From: Pardosa pseudoannulata
Taxonomy: Eukaryota > Arthropoda > Arachnida > Araneae > Lycosidae
Assembly: GCA_032207245.1 (NCBI GenBank)
Contig: CM063509.1
Location: 106,090,521 to 106,154,520, forward strand
Direction of reading: 5' to 3'
Length of the DNA: 64,000 bases
Below the pieces are notes generated by a model that was not told where the DNA came from, made no database searches, and worked only from the letters and a program-made list of their open reading frames with translations. The translations under genes and the position numbers were made by a program. This document shows positions 61,798 to 64,000 of the stretch, in pieces (position 1 is the first letter of the stretch; each line of letters begins with the position of its first letter).

Positions 61798-63120
61798 ATA
61801 ATTAAGGAAATTTTAGGGATATAGTTACCTTTCCAGTAAGTGTAGTTTTTGTAGAAGCAGTGGTAACTGTAACAGTGACTGTTGTTGTTGTTAGAGGTAA
61901 GCTTGGAGACTGAGTTAAAACAGGAAAGGCAGGAGCAACAGTCAGAGTAGGTGGAATATTTGGACCCTGAGAACGATTTGGTGGTTCTTGAGATCTTGCA
62001 CCATATTCAATATACTGAAAATAATTAAGTCAATTAAACATGTCATTTTTAAAGGAAAAAAATTATTTAACATATCAGCAGTATTGTAGCTATAATTTAT
62101 AAGTTTACATTTAATTAACTATATGATGCATAAGTTATGTTGCACCAATACTTTATTAATATCAAAAAGCTATCAGTAAATAACAAATTTTAAGCAATTC
62201 GTACAAATTAAAAGTTTTCATCGTAAAAAGAACCAGCAATTTGATTTGCCATGAATGCCATTTTTTAAAATTCATCTGATACCATTTTAAGTTAAATTTA
62301 TAAAGTTACATTTATTTTAACCTTTTACGACATATATTTATCCAATGCATTCACTTAAATCTCCAGAAATATTTTGCATCTCAGTACTAAATTATGATTT
62401 CTAATTGAGTGAGAAAGAAAGGCACAAAGTCTGCAACAGAATAATCATAATTCTAAAAGATTTTCATACCAAAGAGGAAAAAAGAAAAAATTAAGCCACA
62501 ACCATAAATCACAAGATTTATTAAAATAAATTCTATAAAGTCTAAATCTCTATATTTTGTAAATCAACCACAGGAGTTTTCAGTTACAAAATTGTCTCAT
62601 TTTGCTGGAGCAGTTGGCATATATGATTTAATAAAGAATAAGCAATAATATGAACTATTCTATTATGAAAGAAACAAAGTATGTTCTCTGATGCACACTA
62701 CAAACTAATAAGGTATAAATGATTTTCTATTCTTGTAGGATATCAAAAAATATTCATAAAACTTCATGCTTTATTTATTGAGCATATTTATACTCAAGTT
62801 AAAATTAATGTCATAACCCTTTAAACAATATGTATAGTAACATTAAAATACTTACTTCAATTAATTGTGCAGGTATATCCTGAAATGTTGGAATTGAAGT
62901 AAGGTGTTGACAATACTGAGGGTAATCTTTTAACCTAAAAATGGAAAATATTTAATAAAGTGCATTGAAAAAAATTTAAAAAGATGAAAATATTGAATTA
63001 AGTATTTACCTTGATTTGAACTTGTCCATGGCAGTGACACCAAAGAAAAACATTTTACTTCCCTGGGGCTTTTTCAGTGATTCAAGAACATACCTCAGAG
63101 CAAGACCAAGTGTTATGTAG
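34358..63120 (-). CDS. CNOT1: CNOT1, CCR4-NOT complex scaffold subunit 1 (3' 29 coding exons, partial)
   Basis: CNOT1 is the large scaffold of the cytoplasmic CCR4-NOT complex, which shortens mRNA poly(A) tails and represses translation; it holds CAF1/CCR4, CNOT9 and the CNOT2/CNOT3 pair. Twenty-nine minus-strand exons (listed separately) join in frame into 1462 residues ending at a TGA at 34358-34360. Domains by local residue: end of the adaptor-binding HEAT/MIF4G-like region 1-65; Thr/Val-rich linker about 65-125; CAF1-binding MIF4G about 145-354; Pro/Ser/Thr linker 360-450; CNOT9-binding DUF3819 about 450-655; linker 655-940; NOT1 C-terminal domain about 945-1440. The C-terminal domain is almost collinear with human CNOT1. 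The first visible exon opens with the third base of a codon, so upstream exons, covering roughly 900 residues in the human protein, lie past the right edge. All introns are GT-AG. Product assignment is certain; individual boundaries are by eye. Confidence 0.97.
37866..38060 (-). repeat. tRNA-derived SINE, decayed copy
   Basis: Plus-strand landmarks: ttagagtgctatagtctac, ttttgctgcatgag, ctactgcttaaagctgattt, cagcagtattgttcaaaccc (B box antisense), catttggccatagtatgg (A box antisense). Essentially full length. Same orientation as CNOT1, in its last intron. Confidence 0.75.
38285..38420 (-). repeat. tRNA-derived SINE, decayed partial copy
   Basis: From 'cctactgctgaaaccaa' through 'catgccagcaatgtaattcc' to 'ctactcattcagccc', the head half of the family. 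The tail half is not recognisable. Same orientation as CNOT1, 220 bp from another copy. Confidence 0.6.
38678..38812 (-). CDS. CNOT1: CNOT1 exon, residues 1397-1442 (end of NOT1 domain)
   Basis: Reads [20 protein letters not shown], then [16 protein letters not shown] with the last Lys split 2+1. Acceptor ctgatag, donor GAAAA|gtaagt. Confidence 0.96.
38964..39096 (-). CDS. CNOT1: CNOT1 exon, residues 1353-1397 (NOT1 domain)
   Basis: Reads [20 protein letters not shown], then [20 protein letters not shown], virtually invariant in animals. Acceptor cttctcttccag, donor ACAAG|gtgtg. Confidence 0.96.
39440..39640 (-). repeat. tRNA-derived SINE, decayed copy
   Basis: Order of landmarks (plus strand): tctataaagag...ctactcttttgctac, cactgcttaaagccaatgc, gtcagcagtgggatttgaac (B box antisense), catacccatttggtc. 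It matches the 58.7-kb copy throughout. Same orientation as CNOT1. Confidence 0.7.
40224..40404 (-). CDS. CNOT1: CNOT1 exon, residues 1293-1353 (NOT1 domain)
   Basis: Reads [20 protein letters not shown] and [20 protein letters not shown], near-identical to vertebrate CNOT1. It ends one base into a Gly codon. Donor CTGAAG|gtaaag. Confidence 0.96.
40732..40800 (-). CDS. CNOT1: CNOT1 exon, residues 1270-1292 (NOT1 domain)
   Basis: Short 69-base exon: [20 protein letters not shown] then NLQ. Acceptor ctttattag, donor TTACAG|gtatgg. Confidence 0.94.
41135..41225. repeat. local tandem duplication (two units of about 42 bp)
   Basis: The phrase 'ttactttttctatgaaaagatgcaatg' occurs twice in succession (41141 and 41184) followed by 'ataaatt.tatat'. 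A simple recent duplication within a CNOT1 intron. Confidence 0.85.
42092..42349 (-). CDS. CNOT1: CNOT1 exon, residues 1184-1269 (NOT1 domain)
   Basis: Reads [20 protein letters not shown] and [20 protein letters not shown], hallmark NOT1 C-terminal motifs. The donor AAAAAG|gtttgt is weaker than its neighbours but required by frame. Acceptor ttttctag. Confidence 0.96.
42428..42529 (-). CDS. CNOT1: CNOT1 exon, residues 1150-1183 (NOT1 domain)
   Basis: Reads [20 protein letters not shown], near the family consensus. Acceptor tttctcatag, donor TACAAA|gtaaga. Confidence 0.95.
43234..43351 (-). CDS. CNOT1: CNOT1 exon, residues 1110-1149 (NOT1 domain)
   Basis: Completes the split Cys codon, then reads [20 protein letters not shown] and [15 protein letters not shown]. 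Acceptor atattttag, donor CAAAAG|gtatgg. Confidence 0.95.
44227..44390 (-). CDS. CNOT1: CNOT1 exon, residues 1056-1110 (NOT1 domain)
   Basis: Reads [20 protein letters not shown], then [20 protein letters not shown]. It ends two bases into a Cys codon. Acceptor tttctag, donor TTTTG|gtaagt. Confidence 0.95.
45063..45302 (-). CDS. CNOT1: CNOT1 exon, residues 976-1055 (NOT1 domain)
   Basis: Reads [20 protein letters not shown], then [20 protein letters not shown]. Acceptor tcttttag, donor AATAAG|gtaggt. Confidence 0.95.
45808..46045 (-). CDS. CNOT1: CNOT1 exon, residues 896-975 (start of NOT1 C-terminal domain)
   Basis: Reads [20 protein letters not shown], then [20 protein letters not shown], the entry to the C-terminal NOT1 domain that binds the CNOT2/CNOT3 heterodimer. 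Acceptor gatttccag, donor CACCAG|gtaat. Confidence 0.95.
46951..47018 (-). CDS. CNOT1: CNOT1 exon, residues 874-896
   Basis: Small 68-base exon reading [20 protein letters not shown], then PDG with the Gly codon split 2+1. Acceptor tttttaag, donor GATGG|gtatg. The phase fits the 238-base exon that follows. Confidence 0.92.
47106..47204 (-). CDS. CNOT1: CNOT1 exon, residues 841-873
   Basis: Reads [20 protein letters not shown] then YLVDERQSG. The donor is GAA|gtgggt, less usual but set by the frame of the following exon. Acceptor tattttag. Confidence 0.92.
47689..47943 (-). CDS. CNOT1: CNOT1 exon, residues 756-840
   Basis: Reads [20 protein letters not shown] then [20 protein letters not shown], matching the conserved linker helices before the NOT1 domain. 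Acceptor tattttag, donor ACTCAG|gtaat. Confidence 0.94.
49447..49495. repeat. (TA)n/(TG)n microsatellite
   Basis: Alternating ta, then tg, then ta, in a CNOT1 intron; no coding potential. Confidence 0.9.
49839..50024 (-). CDS. CNOT1: CNOT1 exon, residues 694-755
   Basis: Reads [20 protein letters not shown] and [20 protein letters not shown]. It aligns with the human segment holding 'LLEVVVLSRNSRDAIAAL'; the middle is divergent. Acceptor cctatttcag, donor CAAAAG|gtaaat. Confidence 0.92.
50285..50440 (-). repeat. tRNA-derived SINE, decayed copy
   Basis: Retains 'ttactgtttaaagctgatt', 'catccatgtcagcagtgtaattcaaatctacaaact' features in the same order as the 58.7-kb copy, at much lower identity. 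The B box is degraded. Same orientation as CNOT1. Confidence 0.65.
51350..51416. repeat. (TG)n(TA)n microsatellite
   Basis: Runs of tg followed by about 20 ta units within a CNOT1 intron. Confidence 0.95.
51887..52006 (-). CDS. CNOT1: CNOT1 exon, residues 654-693 (linker to NOT1 domain)
   Basis: Reads [20 protein letters not shown] then [12 protein letters not shown]. Acceptor tattttag, donor GTGGCT|gtgagt. Confidence 0.92.
52283..52387 (-). CDS. CNOT1: CNOT1 exon, residues 619-653 (end of DUF3819)
   Basis: Reads [20 protein letters not shown] then QIRLK, almost unchanged from vertebrate CNOT1. Acceptor ttttcctag, donor TAAAG|gtaaaa. Confidence 0.94.
53542..53682 (-). CDS. CNOT1: CNOT1 exon, residues 572-618 (DUF3819)
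   Basis: Reads [20 protein letters not shown], a strongly conserved CNOT9-binding-domain stretch. Acceptor gtttttag, donor |gtaagt. Confidence 0.94.
53787..53942 (-). CDS. CNOT1: CNOT1 exon, residues 520-571 (DUF3819)
   Basis: Reads [20 protein letters not shown] then [19 protein letters not shown], near-identical to the animal consensus. Acceptor atgtag, donor CTGAGG|gtgag. Confidence 0.94.
54032..54172 (-). CDS. CNOT1: CNOT1 exon, residues 473-519 (DUF3819)
   Basis: Reads [20 protein letters not shown] then [20 protein letters not shown], the helical bundle that binds CNOT9/CAF40. Acceptor ctttttcag, donor AAAAG|gtatgc. Confidence 0.94.
54590..55170. repeat. interspersed repeat, copy 1 (intron)
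   Basis: Shares a collinear diverged block with 55830-56330: 'gaagca..a.cccaat.agta.acaatg', then 'ctaccaat', then 'catctattg'. Both end in phrases like 'aaaattaagga'. It begins with ACAGGCTCTCCCC, which resembles the TIR of the element at 31487 (CAGGGTTCCC), so a hAT-like MITE is possible. Ends and target duplication not resolved. Confidence 0.5.
55341..55762 (-). mobile_element. solo LTR of a Ty3/Gypsy-like element
   Basis: A 422-bp block starting TGCAAAATATT and ending TATGTCACA, flanked on both sides by ATAT (55337-55340 and 55763-55766). TG...CA ends with a 4-bp duplication fit an LTR integration, and ATAT is the preferred target of the Drosophila 297/17.6 group. Base composition is far more GC-rich than its surroundings. 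An AATAAA at about 55711, close to the right end, suggests the LTR reads on the plus strand, opposite to CNOT1; strand is therefore uncertain. No internal coding region remains. Confidence 0.7.
55830..56330. repeat. interspersed repeat, copy 2 (intron)
   Basis: Diverged partner of 54590-55170, in the same orientation, separated from it by the solo LTR. Similarity is clearest over 55880-56060. Either two insertions of one family or one element duplicated locally. Confidence 0.5.
56403..57477 (-). mobile_element. piggyBac-type deletion derivative with transposase relics
   Basis: Flanked by TTAA at 56399-56402 and 57478-57481, the piggyBac target duplication, with CCCTTT / AAAGGG ends. On the minus strand an acidic stretch reads [20 protein letters not shown] (about 56800-56885), typical of a piggyBac N-terminus. 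In another frame, [20 protein letters not shown] (56729-56790), followed by TAA, is the transposase C-terminal Cys-rich zinc-binding domain. The catalytic core is missing, so this is an internally deleted, non-autonomous copy. Just inside the left end lies the hairpin AAGCGC-n6-GCGCTT. It also contains a poly(A) run near 57026-57056. Confidence 0.8.
57635..57988 (-). CDS. CNOT1: CNOT1 exon, residues 355-472 (linker and start of CNOT9-binding domain)
   Basis: The longest exon seen. It starts [20 protein letters not shown], passes through a Ser/Thr/Pro/Gln-rich linker with little conservation, and ends [20 protein letters not shown], matching the start of the human CNOT9-binding segment. Acceptor tacctctag, donor CTCAG|gtaac. 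The intron downstream (54173-57634) is full of mobile elements. Confidence 0.92.
58688..58862 (-). repeat. tRNA-derived SINE, youngest copy, with target duplication
   Basis: Read on the minus strand it starts GCCGAATGATGGCCGAATGG (A box TGGCCGAATGGTTAGG) and has GGGTTCGAGTCCCAC (B box), a Ser/Leu-tRNA-like head, followed by a body ending TTTGGAGAGCTACGG in plus orientation. It is bounded by a perfect 13-bp duplication TTTACTTGATTGG at 58675-58687 and 58863-58875. Well-preserved boxes and duplication mark it as the least decayed copy in the window. It is in a CNOT1 intron, in the gene's sense. Confidence 0.9.
59027..59161 (-). CDS. CNOT1: CNOT1 exon, residues 310-354 (end of CAF1-binding MIF4G)
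   Basis: Reads [20 protein letters not shown] then [17 protein letters not shown], the closing helices of the MIF4G domain. Acceptor tttttatag, donor ATCAAT|gtaag. Confidence 0.94.
59245..59355 (-). CDS. CNOT1: CNOT1 exon, residues 273-309 (CAF1-binding MIF4G)
   Basis: Reads [20 protein letters not shown] then [13 protein letters not shown]. Acceptor aatttctag, donor AGCAAA|gtatgt. Confidence 0.94.
59485..60043 (+). mobile_element. piggyBac-type MITE with C-terminal transposase relic
   Basis: A 559-bp element between two TTAA sites (59481-59484 and 60044-60047) with termini CTCCTTCCGG and CCGGAAGGGG (9 of 10 complementary). A plus-strand reading frame at 59713-59868 encodes [20 protein letters not shown] then [10 protein letters not shown], matching the CxxC...WRC...pL pattern of the piggyBac Cys-rich C-terminus, with later cysteines lost. 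Two hairpins with ATGAC/GTCAT arms lie just inside the left end (59497-59517 and 59545-59565). It sits in a CNOT1 intron. Confidence 0.85.
59713..59868 (+). pseudogene. piggyBac transposase C-terminal Cys-rich fragment
   Basis: A 51-codon frame from ATG to TAA inside the 559-bp MITE. Visible features are CCVC, then W-R-C nine residues on, as in the RING-like C-terminal domain of piggyBac transposases. The next expected Cys is Leu and the CF..YH motif is gone. It is a relic, not a functional protein, and is too short for routine ORF calling. Confidence 0.7.
60634..60750 (-). CDS. CNOT1: CNOT1 exon, residues 234-272 (CAF1-binding MIF4G)
   Basis: Reads [20 protein letters not shown], essentially the animal consensus. 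Acceptor tttttaccag, donor CAGATT|gtaag. Confidence 0.94.
60832..61011 (-). CDS. CNOT1: CNOT1 exon, residues 174-233 (CAF1-binding MIF4G)
   Basis: Contains [20 protein letters not shown] followed by [11 protein letters not shown], one of the most conserved stretches of the CAF1-binding domain. Acceptor tttgtgtag, donor ATTAAA|gtaggt. Confidence 0.94.
61104..61247 (-). CDS. CNOT1: CNOT1 exon, residues 126-173 (start of CAF1-binding MIF4G)
   Basis: Reads [20 protein letters not shown], then [20 protein letters not shown], the first helices of the MIF4G domain that docks the CAF1 deadenylase. Acceptor taatag, donor AAAAG|gtatgtg. Confidence 0.92.
61829..62014 (-). CDS. CNOT1: CNOT1 exon, residues 64-125 (variable linker)
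   Basis: Begins [18 protein letters not shown], then becomes a Thr/Val/Pro-rich low-complexity linker ([13 protein letters not shown]). Human CNOT1 has a similarly Thr-rich stretch here, but the sequence is free to drift. Acceptor attttcag, donor GGAAAG|gtaac. Confidence 0.9.
62856..62934 (-). CDS. CNOT1: CNOT1 exon, residues 37-63
   Basis: Reads [17 protein letters not shown] then PAQLIE. Acceptor atttttag, donor TTGAA|gtaagt. It completes the Arg codon split at the previous junction. Confidence 0.93.
63010..63120 (-). CDS. CNOT1: CNOT1 exon, residues 1-37 of the visible part
   Basis: Acceptor ttctctcag, donor CAAG|gtaaat. It reads [17 protein letters not shown] and [11 protein letters not shown], matching the end of the HEAT/MIF4G-like region that recruits RNA-binding adaptors in other animals. 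The exon starts with one base of a split codon. Confidence 0.93.
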
Positions 63121-64000
63121 CTGAGAGAATGAAAAGAAATTAAATGATACAGCTTTTCAAGATTTTAATACTTAAAGAGAATTAGATTAGCATCAGTAAG
63201 CAAATGTTAAAATTTCATTAAAAGTTTAATGAAGTATTTAAGTTACTAAAACAATATTTTCATTGGCCATAATGTATAACTACCATAAATTTTTCTAAGT
63301 TTTTTAAACAAACCAACAAACACTGCTGCAAGAATCTGTTAAACAGTATGAATACTATTGATCATTTTACATGACTGAAGGCAAAGTTAACAACCCCTCC
63401 ACACACAAAAAGAAAAGGCAGCAGTAAAGATTTTAAAGATTTACTTTAAAAAAATGTAATAGCAAAAGTAGGAAGATGTAATGTAAAGCTTGCATTTTCT
63501 ACAAAGTTGAGCTTTAAGTCTTTGATTTACCAGCCTTTAAATAGAAAACAGTGAAATTAAACATTAAATATTTCTCCTAATTGTCAGTATTTTTTAAAAG
63601 AATACATGTATACAAAATTCAAGTATTTAAAACTAATTACAATTAGCTTTCGTTCATATAACATATCTAAATTTACTTTGAGATTCATGCTAGTTTTCCT
63701 ACAAAGCCTTAATTATGCATGTATCGAGAACAAGCCCATGTTCATCTTATAAGTAAAAAAACAATTGAACAGTGCATTTAAAAGTCAATTAGTATAGAAT
63801 AAAAGAGGGGATGGCAAAGCATCTAAATGAAGCAATAAAACTTTAAATTTTCGCCCGTAAGCTTTTATACTAGTTACACAATTATTGTTGGATTATACTA
63901 GTTATACACTTATTATTGTTGAATTAAGGGCATCATACTTTAAAAAACATATATTTAAACAAAGCAGGTAACCAACATACATAAAAAAAAATTCAATACA

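Overview
This is eukaryotic nuclear DNA: AT-rich, intron-bearing, full of transposon remnants and (TA)n tracts. One protein-coding gene is recognisable, the 3' two thirds of CNOT1 (NOT1), the scaffold of the CCR4-NOT deadenylase complex, on the minus strand. The coding residues resemble animal CNOT1. The dense introns, the mariner, Tc1, piggyBac and hAT load and tRNA-derived SINEs suggest an arthropod, possibly a chelicerate, but the taxon is inference only.

Left part (1 to about 34 kb) has no host gene I can support. It holds a SINE-like family (1-390 and 7.9-8.3 kb), an unclassified 1.1-kb interspersed repeat (0.7, 2.5-5.0 and 8.3-9.5 kb), non-LTR retrotransposon 3' ends (5.8, 7.5 and 17.6-18.3 kb), and DNA transposons. 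These are an internally deleted mariner (1.6-2.3 kb), a degraded Tc1 (6.5-7.0 kb), a DD34D mariner (11.3-12.4 kb), three copies of one Tc1 family (16.0-17.2, 22.3-23.1 and 26.5-27.7 kb), a second Tc1-like family (28.8-30.3 kb), a hAT-type MITE with clean 8-bp target duplication (19.36-20.28 kb), a pogo-like MITE with perfect 24-bp inverted repeats (30.58-31.42 kb) and a further TIR element (31.49-32.30 kb). At 24.0-24.95 kb a tRNA-derived SINE has been interrupted in its tail by an unusual LTR whose U3 end is present twice, in inverted orientation.

Right part (34.36 kb to the end) is CNOT1. I resolve 29 coding exons with GT-AG introns. They join without a frame break into 1462 residues from the middle of the protein to the stop codon; the 5' part lies beyond the right edge. 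The order is: end of the HEAT/MIF4G region that binds adaptors, variable linker, CAF1-binding MIF4G domain, CNOT9-binding DUF3819 domain, second linker, C-terminal NOT1 domain. Its introns and 3' flank carry six copies of the SINE family, all in the gene's sense orientation, two piggyBac deletion derivatives that still show transposase zinc-binding fragments, and a solo LTR.

Everything here was read by eye. Splice junctions come from reading-frame continuity, AG/GT consensus and recalled similarity to CNOT1, not from an alignment.
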